Source of the DNA: Streptomyces sp. NBC_01707
GTDB lineage: Bacteria; Actinomycetota; Actinomycetes; Streptomycetales; Streptomycetaceae
Reading direction: 5' to 3'
Length of the DNA: 64,000 nt
Assembly: GCF_041438805.1 (NCBI RefSeq)
Contig: NZ_CP109190.1
Span: 3,596,001-3,660,000 of the forward strand
Position numbers and translations under genes: made by a program. Below are positions 12,257-20,806 of the stretch, piece by piece; positions within the stretch are counted from its first letter, which is position 1; each line of letters opens with the position of its first letter. Under the pieces are notes generated by a model that had not been told where the DNA came from, searched no databases, and worked only from the letters and a program-made list of their open reading frames with translations.

Positions 12257-13282
12257 TTACTCAGGGTTGTCTGCGAGCGATCTCGCGGCCCGGGCGCAGT
12301 GGGCGAGCGCGGCGCGCGCATACGCGGGCGACGCACCTGCGAGCCCGCACGACGGGGTGATCACCAGCGACTCGGCAAGAGTCCCCGGATTCAGCCCCAG
12401 CCTGCGCCACAGCGTCCTGACACCCATGACGCTACCGCCCGGGTCCGACAATGCGTCCGAAGCCGGGTCGGTGCCGGGCACGACCCCGAGGAAGAGCTGC
12501 GTACCGCCTTCGACCGCTTCCCCGATCGCCTCCTCCTCACGCTCGGTGAGCAGTGAGAAGTCGAACGAGATCCCGTCGGCCCCGGCCCGGCGCAGCAGCG
12601 CGAACGGCACGTCCGGCGCGCAGGTGTGCACGAGCGTCGCCTCTTCCCCGTTCGCCGCCAGGACATCGCGGAGCGTGCCCTCCACCACCTGCCGGTCCAC
12701 GGCCCGGTAGGTGCGGTAGCCGCTCGCCGTCCTGATGTGCCCACGCAGTACGCCGGTCAGGGACGGTTCGTCGAGCTGGAGGATCACCCGGGCGCCGGGC
12801 ATCCTGCGCCGTACCTCCGAGAGATGGCCCAGCAGCCCCTCGGCCAGCGAGGCCGCCAGATCGCGGCAGGCCCCCGGGTCGCCGAGCACGGCCTCGCCGC
12901 CCCGCCGTTCCAGCGCGGCGGCGAGCGTCCAGGGGCCGACGGCCTGGACCTTGAGCGGCCCCTCGTACCCCTGGGTGAACTCCTCCAGGGCGTCGAGGTC
13001 CTCACCCAGCCAGGAGCGGGCCCGCCGGGTGTCACGGCCCGGCCGGTCGCTGATGCGCCAGCCGCTCGGCTCGACATGGCCGTACATGTCGACGAGCAGT
13101 CCGATGGTCCGCCCGATCATGTCGGCGCCGGGCCCGCGTGCGGGCAGTTCCGGCAGATGCGGCAGACCCTCACCGTCCGCGAAGGACCCGGTGACGGTCT
13201 TCGCCGCCTCCCGCGCATCTCCCCCGGGCATCGATCCGACCCCGGTCGCGCGGCACCCGCTGAACTTGCTTTTCTCGGTCAC
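12257..13282 (-). CDS. short cobalamin-independent methionine synthase-like protein (core MetE)
   Basis: 341 residues matching only the C-terminal catalytic half of MetE; the N-terminal folate-binding half (normally about 400 more residues) is absent. The zinc ligands of the family are present: His-x-Cys in LVHTCAPDV and the later Cys in TPSCGLAG. It could transfer a methyl group to homocysteine from a donor other than methyltetrahydrofolate triglutamate, or to another thiol; the sequence does not decide. GTG start in MTEKSKFSGCRATGVGSMPGG. It lies 30 nt upstream of ligA and downstream of a strong hairpin, so it probably has its own promoter in 13283-13303. No metF or homocysteine genes are adjacent. 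Confidence 0.85.
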   Translation of the reverse strand: MTEKSKFSGCRATGVGSMPGGDAREAAKTVTGSFADGEGLPHLPELPARGPGADMIGRTIGLLVDMYGHVEPSGWRISDRPGRDTRRARSWLGEDLDALEEFTQGYEGPLKVQAVGPWTLAAALERRGGEAVLGDPGACRDLAASLAEGLLGHLSEVRRRMPGARVILQLDEPSLTGVLRGHIRTASGYRTYRAVDRQVVEGTLRDVLAANGEEATLVHTCAPDVPFALLRRAGADGISFDFSLLTEREEEAIGEAVEGGTQLFLGVVPGTDPASDALSDPGGSVMGVRTLWRRLGLNPGTLAESLVITPSCGLAGASPAYARAALAHCARAARSLADNPE

Positions 13283-13303
13283 GCAGGAAGCCTACGGTCC
13301 GGG

Positions 13304-13330
13304 CCGCCGGGCCCGGCGCGGGCCCGGCGG
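13304..13330 (-). terminator. strong hairpin between SDR and metE-like gene
   Basis: Perfect 12-nt arms CCGCCGGGCCCG (13304-13315) and CGGGCCCGGCGG (13319-13330) with a 3-nt loop. They are flanked by further pairing GAAGCC/GGCTTC. It sits 9 nt after the SDR stop on the minus strand, so it is a likely terminator for that gene. Confidence 0.75.
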
Positions 13331-13338
13331 TCGGGGCT

Positions 13339-14028
13339 TCAGCGCCCGGGGCGGACCGTGAGGTCGTTGACCTCGGCGTCGCGCGGCAGGTCGATCGCCA
13401 TCACGATCGTGGTCGCCACGGACTCCGGGTCGATGAACCGGGAGGCGTCGTACTCCTTGCCCTCCTGCTGGTGCACCTTGGCCTGCATGGGGCTGGCAGT
13501 ACGTCCGGGGTAGACGGAGCTCACCCGGACACCGTTTCCGTGCTCCTCCTGGCGCAGCGAGTCGGCGAGCGCCTTCAGCCCGTGCTTGCTCGCGGCGTAC
13601 GCGCCCCACTGGGCGTTCGCGCTGAGCCCTGCACCCGAGTTCACGAAGACGACATGGCCCTGGGCCACGCGCAGTTGCGGCAGGAAGAGCCGGGTCAGCT
13701 CCGCAGGGGCGACCAGGTTGGTGTTGAGCTGGAAATGCCATGCCTTGGGCGTGAGCTCCCCGACCTGGCCCAGCTCCACGACACCCGCGACGTGGAGCAG
13801 CGAGTCGATCCGCTCCGGGAGCGACTGCTGCGCGAAGGCCCAGGACAGCCGGTCCGGGTTGCCGAGGTCGCCGACGAGCGTGCGGGCCCCGGGGTGGAGC
13901 GCGGCCAGCTCCTTGGCGCGGCCCGCGTCACGGGCCAGCAGCACGAGTTCGTCACCGCGCTCCAGGAGACGGCGGGCGACAGCTGCTCCGATGCCGGAGC
14001 CGGCGCCGGTGATGAGGTGAGTGGACAT
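13339..14028 (-). CDS. short-chain dehydrogenase/reductase
   Basis: Classical SDR oxidoreductase, 229 residues, probably cytoplasmic and NADP(H)-dependent. The Rossmann glycine motif TGAGSGIGAAVARRLLERG is near the N-terminus, the NxxG-type region is HVAGVVELG, and the catalytic Ser and YxxxK are in VFVNSGAG and YAASKHG. The substrate is unknown; the C-terminal region ends VNDLTVRPGR. ATG start at 14028. The LOG-family gene ends 28 nt upstream on the same strand, so the two may share a transcript that stops at the hairpin near 13304-13330. Confidence 0.92.
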   Translation of the reverse strand: MSTHLITGAGSGIGAAVARRLLERGDELVLLARDAGRAKELAALHPGARTLVGDLGNPDRLSWAFAQQSLPERIDSLLHVAGVVELGQVGELTPKAWHFQLNTNLVAPAELTRLFLPQLRVAQGHVVFVNSGAGLSANAQWGAYAASKHGLKALADSLRQEEHGNGVRVSSVYPGRTASPMQAKVHQQEGKEYDASRFIDPESVATTIVMAIDLPRDAEVNDLTVRPGR

Positions 14029-14056
14029 GCGCCCATGGTCGCATCCGGCCGCGTGG

Positions 14057-14596
14057 CTACTGAATGCCGGACCACTCCTCCAGGTAGGCCAGCGCCCCGA
14101 CCCCGTCCTTCGCGAAGAACACCAGGTCGGTGAGGGGAAGGGGCAGGAAGCCTTCGTCCTCCATGCGCTGGAACTGCAGACGCAGCCCGTCGTAGAAACC
14201 CGCCGTGTTCAGCAGGACGACCGGCTTGTCGTGCTTGCCGTGCTTCTTCAGCTCCAGGATCTCCGTGGCCTCGTCGAGCGTCCCCATACCGCCCACCATG
14301 ATCACGACGGCGTCGGCCTTCTCCAGGAGCAGCGCCTTGCGCTCGGCGAGATCGCGTGCGATCACCATCTCGTCGGCATCGGTCCGGGCCAGGGCGGCCA
14401 TGAAGTCCACCGAGACCCCGACGAGCCGCCCGCCCGACTCCTGCACCCCGTCGGCCACCACCTTCATCAGCCCGCTCTCCGAGCCACCCCAGACAAGTGT
14501 GTGTCCGCCGCGGCCCATCAGTTCGGCGAACTCGCGGGCGGGCCGGGTGTAGCGGTCGTCGAGGTCGGCGGCGGAGAGAAAGACGCAGATGTTCAT
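14057..14596 (-). CDS. LOG-family (TIGR00730-type) nucleotide hydrolase-like protein
   Basis: 179-residue Rossmann-fold protein of the lysine-decarboxylase-like / LOG family. Active members cleave ribose-phosphate from adenine-type cytokinin nucleotides or AMP-like nucleotides. The family signature is RKxxx...PGGxGTxxE; here Arg-Lys is in AERKALLLEKAD and the loop reads VGGMGTLDE, with Pro replaced by Val but the Gly-Gly, Gly-Thr and Glu kept. It is therefore probably active, though the substrate is unknown. The GWGG-like opening appears as LVWGGSESGLM. ATG start. It is divergent from the DUF427 gene across an 89-bp gap. Confidence 0.88.
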   Translation of the reverse strand: MNICVFLSAADLDDRYTRPAREFAELMGRGGHTLVWGGSESGLMKVVADGVQESGGRLVGVSVDFMAALARTDADEMVIARDLAERKALLLEKADAVVIMVGGMGTLDEATEILELKKHGKHDKPVVLLNTAGFYDGLRLQFQRMEDEGFLPLPLTDLVFFAKDGVGALAYLEEWSGIQ

Positions 14597-14685
14597 GCAT
14601 CAACCGTAAGTGCCCCCACGGACACGCGACGGGACGGGGTGTCGATCCGGGGAAGAATCCGGCGCACGGCACGGCTGAACAAGAC

Positions 14686-15021
14686 ATGACTTCCACCACA
14701 GGACATGTGATCACCGTCGAGCCCGGCACCGAGCATGTGCGCGTGGTGCGTGACGGTCAGCTGCTCGCCGAGAGCCGCCGTCCGCTCGTACTGCGCGAGA
14801 CGGGCTGTCCGGTCCGCTACTACCTGCCGCCCGAGGACGTCCGCACGGAACTGCTCACGGCCTCGGACACCCGCACCCACTGCCCGTTCAAGGGGGATGC
14901 CTCGTACTGGTCACTGCCGGACGCGGCCGATCTCGTCTGGGCCTATCCGGACCCCAAGCCCGAAGTCACCGCGATCAAGGACCACTTCTGCTTCTACGAC
15001 ACCGAGACGGTCTCCGACTGA
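14686..15021 (+). CDS. DUF427 domain protein
   Basis: 111-residue cytoplasmic protein of the DUF427 family. The order HVRVVRDGQLLAESRRPLVL, then RYYLPPEDVR, THCPFKGDASYWSL and AIKDHFCFYDTE is typical. The conserved CPFKG-ASYW motif suggests a ligand pocket, but no reaction is established that I can name. The ATG at 14686 was chosen over an in-frame upstream frame that overlaps the divergent LOG gene promoter. It has its own promoter in the 89-bp divergent gap. Confidence 0.9.
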   Translation: MTSTTGHVITVEPGTEHVRVVRDGQLLAESRRPLVLRETGCPVRYYLPPEDVRTELLTASDTRTHCPFKGDASYWSLPDAADLVWAYPDPKPEVTAIKDHFCFYDTETVSD

Positions 15022-15117
15022 TCGCCGGACACCGTGCTGAACTGCGGAGTTGAAGAATCTCGAAACACTTCCTCGCCGCAGCGATGAGTTCTGCCGTGCG
15101 CCACGGTCCATCCACAC

Positions 15118-15918
15118 ATGGACAAGACCCCTTCCCGTGACGGCACTTTGATCGCCCACCGGCGCAGCGGTGACGGGCCGCCCGTGATTCTGGTGGGCGG
15201 GGCGCTGAGCACTGCGGCGACCGAGGCACCGCTGGCGGAACTTCTGGCGTCGCGGTTCAGCGTCGTGACCTATGACCGGCGCGGCCGCGGCTCCAGCGGC
15301 GACGGTGCGCCGTACGCGGTGGAGCGCGAGGTCGAGGATCTGGCGGCGATGATCGATCGGGTCGGTGGGCGGGCCTCGGTGTTCGGGATGTCGTCCGGCG
15401 GCGCCCTGGCGCTGGAGGCGCAGGCCGCGGGGCTGCCCGTCGACCTGCTCGCGGTGTACGAACCGCCGTTCGCCCCGGACGCACCGGGCCGCCGGGCCAA
15501 GGCGCGCTACGCGAGCCGGCTGCACCGCCTGCTGTCGGCCGGGGACCGGGCGGCGGCACTAGAGCTGTTCCTGTCGCTCGCGGGGATCCCGGCCGACATG
15601 ATCGCCCGGATGCGGCAAGCCGCAATGTGGCGCGGCCTCGAATCACTGGCGCACACCCTGGCGTACGACGACGCGATCCTCGGCAACGGCACGGTCCCCG
15701 CCGAGCGTCTCGGATCCGTCACGGCGCGCACCATGGTGCTCACGGGCGGGTTCAGTCCCACCCCGATGCGCACCCTGACCCGTGTCCTCGCGGACGCGAT
15801 CCCGCGCGCCCGGCACCGCACACTGACGGGCCAGACGCATGATCTGGCGCCACAGGTGGTCGCGCCGGTGCTGGCGGAGTTCTTCTCGAAGGACATGTAC
15901 GTCAGCCGGGCGTCGTAG
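15118..15918 (+). CDS. alpha/beta hydrolase
   Basis: 266-residue alpha/beta-fold hydrolase without a signal peptide. The oxyanion-region stretch PPVILVGGALSTAA precedes the nucleophile elbow FGMSSGGALALEAQ (Ser of GxSxG at about residue 93). The catalytic His is in GQTHDLAPQ near the C-terminus. VTYDRRGRGSSG is the usual HxGxG-equivalent loop. Closest in style to small esterase/lactonase-like hydrolases common in actinobacteria; the substrate is unknown. ATG start with a weak ribosome site. It converges on mnmA, with a hairpin between the two. Confidence 0.9.
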   Translation: MDKTPSRDGTLIAHRRSGDGPPVILVGGALSTAATEAPLAELLASRFSVVTYDRRGRGSSGDGAPYAVEREVEDLAAMIDRVGGRASVFGMSSGGALALEAQAAGLPVDLLAVYEPPFAPDAPGRRAKARYASRLHRLLSAGDRAAALELFLSLAGIPADMIARMRQAAMWRGLESLAHTLAYDDAILGNGTVPAERLGSVTARTMVLTGGFSPTPMRTLTRVLADAIPRARHRTLTGQTHDLAPQVVAPVLAEFFSKDMYVSRAS

Positions 15919-15925
15919 GTCCCGC

Positions 15926-15948
15926 GGCCGCGACGCCTCGTCGCGGCC
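15926..15948. terminator. bidirectional hairpin between hydrolase and mnmA
   Basis: Perfect 10-nt arms GGCCGCGACG and CGTCGCGGCC with a 3-nt loop, in the 59-bp gap between two convergent genes. Likely terminator for both. Confidence 0.75.
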
Positions 15949-15977
15949 CGAGCCCGGCCCGCCGCGGAGGAACCGCT

Positions 15978-17114
15978 TCAGCCCCGCGCGACCGCGGCTT
16001 CGGTGCGCCGGACCGTCGTCGCGATCGTCGCCGAGCCGACCACTCGTGTCCCGTCGTACAGCACGACCGCCTGTCCGGGGGCCACGCCCCGTACCGGCTC
16101 CGTGAAGGTGACGTTCAGCGTGCCGTCGACGAGCTCGGCGGTCACCTCGGTCTCACCGCCGTGGGCGCGGAGCTGCGCAGTGTACGTACCGGGGCCGGCC
16201 GGGGCCGTGCCGCACCAGCGGGGCTTGATCGCCGTCAGCGCCGTGACGTCGAGGGCCTCCACAGGGCCGACCGTCACCGTGTTGTTCACCGGGGAGATGT
16301 CGAGGACGTAGCGCGGCTTGCCGTCGGCGGCGGGGTGGCCGATGCGCAGGCCCTTGCGCTGGCCGATGGTGAAACCGAAGGCGCCCTCGTGGGTGCCGAG
16401 CCTGTTGCCGGACTCGTCGAGGATGTCGCCCTCGGCCTTGCCGCCGAGGCGGTCGGCAAGGAAGCCCTGGGTGTCGCCGTCGGCGATGAAGCAGATGTCG
16501 TGGCTGTCGGGCTTCTTCGCCACGGCCAGGCCACGGGCCTCCGCCTCGGCGCGGATCTCGTCCTTGGTGGTGAGGGTGTCGCCGAGCGGAAACATCGCGT
16601 GGGCGAGCTGCCTCTCGTCCAGCACACCGAGGACGTACGACTGGTCCTTGGCCATGTCCGAGGCGCGGTGCAGCTCGCGGCTGCCGTCCTCGTTCAGCAC
16701 GACGGTGGCGTAGTGGCCGGTGCAGACGGCGTCGAAGCCGAGCGCGAGCGCCTTGTCGAGCAGCGCCGCGAACTTGATCTTCTCGTTGCAGCGCAGACAC
16801 GGGTTGGGCGTGCGGCCCGCCTCGTACTCGGCGATGAAGTCCTCCACGACGTCCTCGCGGAAGCGTTCCGCCAGGTCCCAGACGTAGAACGGGATGCCGA
16901 TGACGTCCGCGGCGCGGCGGGCGTCACGGGAGTCCTCGATGGTGCAACAGCCGCGCGCTCCGGTACGGAACGACTGCGGGTTCGCGGAGAGTGCCAGGTG
17001 CACACCGGTCACGTCGTGGCCCGCCTCGGCGGCGCGGGCCGCGGCGACGGCGGAGTCGACACCGCCCGACATGGCGGCGAGCACACGGAGGGGGCGCTGG
17101 GAAGTCTGAGTCAT
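15978..17114 (-). CDS. mnmA: tRNA-specific 2-thiouridylase
   Basis: MnmA thiolates uridine-34 of tRNA(Lys/Glu/Gln), using ATP to adenylate the base and persulfide sulfur delivered from a cysteine desulfurase. 378 residues. The PP-loop [10 protein letters not shown] is at the N-terminus. The two catalytic cysteines are in [12 protein letters not shown] and [12 protein letters not shown], with the tRNA-binding and beta-barrel domains following ([12 protein letters not shown] ... [12 protein letters not shown]). ATG at 17114 chosen; an in-frame extension to 17354 overlaps the divergent amidase gene. A cysteine desulfurase gene lies under 1 kb away on the same strand, a natural sulfur donor. Confidence 0.97.
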   Translation of the reverse strand: MTQTSQRPLRVLAAMSGGVDSAVAAARAAEAGHDVTGVHLALSANPQSFRTGARGCCTIEDSRDARRAADVIGIPFYVWDLAERFREDVVEDFIAEYEAGRTPNPCLRCNEKIKFAALLDKALALGFDAVCTGHYATVVLNEDGSRELHRASDMAKDQSYVLGVLDERQLAHAMFPLGDTLTTKDEIRAEAEARGLAVAKKPDSHDICFIADGDTQGFLADRLGGKAEGDILDESGNRLGTHEGAFGFTIGQRKGLRIGHPAADGKPRYVLDISPVNNTVTVGPVEALDVTALTAIKPRWCGTAPAGPGTYTAQLRAHGGETEVTAELVDGTLNVTFTEPVRGVAPGQAVVLYDGTRVVGSATIATTVRRTEAAVARG

Positions 17115-17175
17115 AGCTCCACCAGGGTACGGGGCGCCGGGAACCGAATGCTCTCGGATATGCGTTGTCGATCTC

Positions 17176-17856
17176 ATGGGGACCAAGGAGACGGCAGGCG
17201 CCGGGCGGTCGGCGGGGACCGGACCGGAGCACGGCGTCAGCCGGCGCGGGTTGCTGATCGGTGCTGCTGTCACGGCGGTGGGCACGGCGGCGCTGGCCCG
17301 GGAGAAGCTGGAGCACGCCTGGTGGCGGCTGCCCGGTGTGGAGAAGCCCCGCAAGCCCGGCGAGCTGGATTACGCACGGGCGCGGTGGACAGCGGCGTCC
17401 CCGGCGAACTGGCGGCGGGCGGACCGCCCCGCCGACTACGCCATAGACCGGGTCGTCATCCATGTGACCCAGGGCAGTTTCCGCGGCGCGGTCAGGGTCT
17501 TCCAGGACCCCGGCCACGGTGCGGCGGCGCACTACGTGGTGCGCAAGGACGGCCATGTGACACAGATGATCCGTGAGCTGGACGTGGCGTTCCACGCGGG
17601 GAACAAGTCGTACAACGAGCGCAGCGTCGGCATCGAGCACGAGGGGTTCGTGGACCGGCCGCAGGACTTCACGGCCGCGATGTACGAGGCGTCGGCGCGG
17701 CTGTCGGCCGCGATCTGCGGCCGGTACCGGATACCGGTGGACCGGACGCACATCATCGGGCATGTGGAGGTGCCGGGCACCGACCACACCGATCCGGGCC
17801 CGCACTGGGACTGGGACCGGTACATCGAACTGGTTCGGGCTGCGGGCGCCCGGTGA
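17176..17856 (+). CDS. N-acetylmuramoyl-L-alanine amidase (Tat-exported)
   Basis: Peptidoglycan amidase of the Amidase_2/PGRP fold, 226 residues. The Tat signal is [20 protein letters not shown], ending at about residue 42. Zinc-site residues are visible: His in [10 protein letters not shown], His in [19 protein letters not shown], and the catalytic-region Glu in VGIEHEG. It should cut the amide between MurNAc and L-Ala in cell-wall turnover or muropeptide recycling outside the membrane. ATG start, divergent from mnmA, with its stop 21 bp from the convergent cysteine desulfurase gene. Confidence 0.93.
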   Translation: MGTKETAGAGRSAGTGPEHGVSRRGLLIGAAVTAVGTAALAREKLEHAWWRLPGVEKPRKPGELDYARARWTAASPANWRRADRPADYAIDRVVIHVTQGSFRGAVRVFQDPGHGAAAHYVVRKDGHVTQMIRELDVAFHAGNKSYNERSVGIEHEGFVDRPQDFTAAMYEASARLSAAICGRYRIPVDRTHIIGHVEVPGTDHTDPGPHWDWDRYIELVRAAGAR

Positions 17857-17877
17857 GAGCGGGGCCCGCCGCCCGGT

Positions 17878-19047
17878 TCAGCTGAGGCCCGCCGTCCGCG
17901 CGCGCTCGACCGCCGGGCCGATCGCCCGTGCGACGTCCTCGACGTCCTGCTTGGTCGATGTGTGTCCGAGCGAGAACCGCAGCGTGCCGCGGGCCAGGTC
18001 CGGGTCGGTGCCGGTGGCCAGCAGTACATGGCTGGGCTGGGCGATTCCCGCTGTGCAGGCGGAGCCGGTGGAGCACTCGATGCCCTGGGCGTCCAGCAGC
18101 AGGAGCAGGGAGTCTCCCTCGCAGCCGGGGAACGTGAAGTGGGCGTTCGCCGGGAGCCGGCCGCCCGGCGCCGGATCACCGCCGAGGATCGCGTCGGGAA
18201 CGGCCGCGAGCACGGCCGTGACCAGCTGGTCACGGAGTCCGCCGATCTCCCGGGAGAACTCCTCGCGGCCGTCGGCGGCGAGCCGGCCGGCCACCGCGAA
18301 GGCGGCGATGGCGGGCACGTCGAGGGTCCCGGAGCGCACATGCCGCTCCTGGCCGCCGCCGTGCAGCACGGGTACGGGGGTGTGGGCGCGGCCGAGCAGC
18401 AGCGCGCCGATGCCGAACGGACCGCCGATCTTGTGCGCGCTGACGGTCATGGCGGCCAGTCCCGACCGGGCGAAGTCGACCTCCACCTGACCGAAGGCCT
18501 GCACCGCGTCCGAATGCATCGGCACATCGAACTCACCGGCCACGGCAGCCAGTTCACGTACCGGCATGATGGTGCCGATCTCGTTGTTGGCCCACATCAC
18601 GGTGACCATCGCCACATCGTCGGGGTTGCGCTCGATCGCCTCGCGCAACGCGTCCGGGTGGACGCGGCCGTAGGAGTCGACGGGGAGGTATTCGACGGTC
18701 GCACCCTCGTGTTCGGCGAGCCAGTCGACGGCGTCCAGCACGGCATGGTGCTCGACGGGACCGGCGAGTACGCGGGTGCGTCGGGGGTCGGCGTCGCGGC
18801 GGGCCCAGTAGAGGCCCTTCACGGCGAGGTTGTCGGCCTCGGTACCGCCGGAGGTGAAGACCACCTCGCTGGGGCGTGCGCCGAGGGCGTCGGCGAGGGT
18901 CTCTCTCGACTCCTCGACGGTACGGCGGGCCCGGCGCCCGGCGGCGTGCAGTGAGGACGCGTTACCGGTGACGGCGAGCTGGGCGGTCATCGCCGCGATC
19001 GCCTCCGGAAGCATCGGCGTGGTCGCGGCGTGGTCGAGGTAAGCCAT
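17878..19047 (-). CDS. cysteine desulfurase, IscS/NifS type
   Basis: PLP enzyme that takes sulfur from cysteine as a protein-bound persulfide. 389 residues. It starts [16 protein letters not shown], the usual NifS opening. The PLP lysine is in [10 protein letters not shown] and the persulfide cysteine in [15 protein letters not shown]. By length and loop it belongs to the IscS/NifS class rather than SufS. No iscU or fdx gene follows. Proximity to mnmA suggests it supplies sulfur for tRNA 2-thiouridine and perhaps other sulfur carriers. ATG at 19047; 143 bp of upstream DNA before the next minus-strand gene should contain its promoter. Confidence 0.95.
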   Translation of the reverse strand: MAYLDHAATTPMLPEAIAAMTAQLAVTGNASSLHAAGRRARRTVEESRETLADALGARPSEVVFTSGGTEADNLAVKGLYWARRDADPRRTRVLAGPVEHHAVLDAVDWLAEHEGATVEYLPVDSYGRVHPDALREAIERNPDDVAMVTVMWANNEIGTIMPVRELAAVAGEFDVPMHSDAVQAFGQVEVDFARSGLAAMTVSAHKIGGPFGIGALLLGRAHTPVPVLHGGGQERHVRSGTLDVPAIAAFAVAGRLAADGREEFSREIGGLRDQLVTAVLAAVPDAILGGDPAPGGRLPANAHFTFPGCEGDSLLLLLDAQGIECSTGSACTAGIAQPSHVLLATGTDPDLARGTLRFSLGHTSTKQDVEDVARAIGPAVERARTAGLS

Positions 19048-19190
19048 GGTGGGCTCGATTCTACGAGCCCGGGGTGGGGCGTATGCCGGGCGCATCGCGG
19101 TCCGTACCCGCGCACGCCGGACAGGTGTCGTGCCACTTGCCCGAACCGGAGCCCGATCCGGCCGGGTGTGCCGCCGCAGGACGCCGTCGG

Positions 19191-19523
19191 TCAGCTGCCG
19201 AAGCTCCAGGAGACGGTGCCGTTTCCGGTGACCAGGAAGGCCAGGACGACGAGGTCGGCGATGCCGAGGGCGAGTCCGAGAAGGGCGCGGCCGCGGCGGG
19301 CGGTGGATCGGGCGAGGGCGATGACCGCCATCACGATGGCGATCGGGCCGAGCACGATGTTCATCACAAGCAGGCCGATCAGCCCGAGCACGAAGGAGGC
19401 GACGGCCAGACCGTCGGCGTCCCGGGTGCTCTTCCTGCGCCCGACGGGCAGCGGGGCGTCACCTCCGGCGGTGGCGGCTTCCGTGCCGGCGCCGGCGCGG
19501 CGGGCGAATGCGGTGAGTGTCAT
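19191..19523 (-). CDS. DUF4190 membrane protein
   Basis: 110-residue protein with a basic, Ala-rich N-terminal part, then two hydrophobic helices ([19 protein letters not shown] and [11 protein letters not shown], residues about 41-75) and a third near the C-terminus ([13 protein letters not shown]). This is the DUF4190 pattern, common in actinobacterial envelopes and of unknown function. ATG start. It follows a second small membrane protein gene on the same strand by 57 bp, so the two may be co-transcribed. Confidence 0.82.
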   Translation of the reverse strand: MTLTAFARRAGAGTEAATAGGDAPLPVGRRKSTRDADGLAVASFVLGLIGLLVMNIVLGPIAIVMAVIALARSTARRGRALLGLALGIADLVVLAFLVTGNGTVSWSFGS

Positions 19524-19580
19524 GGTGCGGGCTCCTTCGTCTCTTTCATTGGCTCGAACGTCGGATCGGAACGGGTCGGA

Positions 19581-19742
19581 TCAGTGGGACCGGCGGTGCG
19601 CGCCCAACCGCTCACGGACGGCGAAGATCAGCAGCCAGCAGCCGATCGCGGCGGCGAGGGCGATGGTCAGCGGGAGCGGAATCTGGACCACCGCCCCGAG
19701 GACGACCCCCAGCAGGAGCAGGGCGGCGACGAGGATGACCAT
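19581..19742 (-). CDS. small hydrophobic membrane protein
   Basis: 53 residues from the ATG at 19742: MVILVAALLLLGVVLGAV, a second hydrophobic stretch PLPLTIALAAAIGCWLLIF, and a short basic tail VRERLGAHRRSH. Predicted as two membrane helices in a hairpin. The ATG is favoured because AAAGG lies 6 nt upstream; an in-frame GTG at 19802 has no ribosome site. I do not recognise a family. It faces the TetR gene across a 135-bp divergent gap with a palindrome, so it may be that regulator's target. Confidence 0.65.
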   Translation of the reverse strand: MVILVAALLLLGVVLGAVVQIPLPLTIALAAAIGCWLLIFAVRERLGAHRRSH

Positions 19743-19810
19743 GTTCGGCCTTTCTGCGAGTTCTCGGGGCACTCGGACGCTCTGCGCATCATTTGAGAGC
19801 ACGAGTGTTC

Positions 19811-19824
19811 ACTGACTTATCAGT
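19811..19824. promoter_or_regulatory. palindrome, candidate TetR operator
   Basis: ACTGA-CTTA-TCAGT, an inverted repeat with 5-nt arms and a 4-nt centre. It lies in the 135-bp gap between the divergent small membrane protein and TetR genes. Position and symmetry suit autoregulation by the adjacent regulator. This is inference only. Confidence 0.4.
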
Positions 19825-19877
19825 CTAGACCCGCCCACCCCTTCCATGGTCCGGAGAACAGTTGTTTACTGAATGGC

Positions 19878-20507
19878 ATGAGTCACACCGTCGGCATCCG
19901 CCAGACCCAGAAGCTGAAGACCCGTCAGGCACTGCTGGACGCCGCGCTCCAGCTGCTGGAGCACCAGAGCCTGAGCAGCCTGGGACTGCGTGAGGTGACG
20001 CGTGCGGTGGGCGTCACGCCGACCGCCTTCTACCGGCATTTCGACGACACCGCCGCGCTCGGCGTGGCACTCGTCGAGGAAGCGCTCGGCAGCCTGCACG
20101 GGGTGATCGGCGCGATCCTCGCCGAGACGGGCGACAGTGAGACCCGACTGGACCGCAGCGTCGAGCTGATCACCCGTCATGTACGTGAGCAGCCCGCCCA
20201 CTTCCGCTTCATCGCCCGTGAACAGCACGGCGGTGTCGGCCGGGTCCGCGAGGCCATAGCGGCCCAACTTCGGCTATTCGCCGAGGAGGTGGCCGAAGCA
20301 CTCGCCGCGGAGCCGGAGTCGCGGGGCTGGAGCGACGAGGACCTGCTGATGCTGGGTGGTCTCTACGTCGACCACATGGTGATCACGGCATCCGCGATGC
20401 TGGACGCCGGCCCGGCCGGCGAGGCCCAGGTGGCCGATGTCACCCGCCGGCGGCTGCGGCTCGTCACCCTCGGCAGACGCCACTGGCTGGACGGCACCGG
20501 CGCCTAG
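19878..20507 (+). CDS. TetR-family transcriptional regulator
   Basis: 209-residue repressor-type regulator. The N-terminal helix-turn-helix is LSSLGLREVTRAVGVTPTAFYRHF (broken here as LREVTRAVGV and TPTAFYRHFDD), the canonical TetR DNA-binding helices. The C-terminal ligand domain resembles the FabR-like actinobacterial group that often touches fatty-acid metabolism. Neighbours that could be targets are the divergent small membrane proteins and the acyl-CoA thioesterase gene 300 bp downstream on the opposite strand. ATG start at 19878. Ligand unknown. Confidence 0.92.
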   Translation: MSHTVGIRQTQKLKTRQALLDAALQLLEHQSLSSLGLREVTRAVGVTPTAFYRHFDDTAALGVALVEEALGSLHGVIGAILAETGDSETRLDRSVELITRHVREQPAHFRFIAREQHGGVGRVREAIAAQLRLFAEEVAEALAAEPESRGWSDEDLLMLGGLYVDHMVITASAMLDAGPAGEAQVADVTRRRLRLVTLGRRHWLDGTGA

Positions 20508-20806
20508 GGACCGGCCGCGGGCATGGAGGCGCCGGACATCTCGCACAGGAGGACATCCCGGCCGAGCCGGCCGCCACGCTCACCCGCCGCCCGCCGCCCG
20601 CATGCGGAACGGCGATCCCGCGCACAGCCGGGCGCCGCATCGGGGCCGCGTGCGAGCCTTCGAAATGCTAGGCATGCCCGAAGGGACCGGCCCGGGGTCC
20701 GGAGAGCAGCATGACCGACAGCAGCCGGTCGAATGTCACACCGTCCGGCCTCCTGGACCACCTGGCACCCGCGCGTCAGGCGGTCCGGGAGCCCGGGCGG
20801 CGTGGT
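20508..20806. other. convergent intergenic region after tetR
   Basis: 299 bp between two convergent genes. It contains a weak CCTTCG/CGAAGG hairpin (20657-20684) that may end tetR transcription. It also contains an ATG at 20711 behind GGAGAG, whose frame runs antisense through the thioesterase gene; only its first 30 or so codons are independent, and I do not accept it as a gene. Confidence 0.4.

Noticed and set aside
20711..20806. ATG frame behind GGAGAG (MTDSSRSNVTPSGLL...)
   Set aside because: Only about 30 codons lie outside the antisense thioesterase gene, and there is no recognisable family. It might be a relic, but support is too thin.
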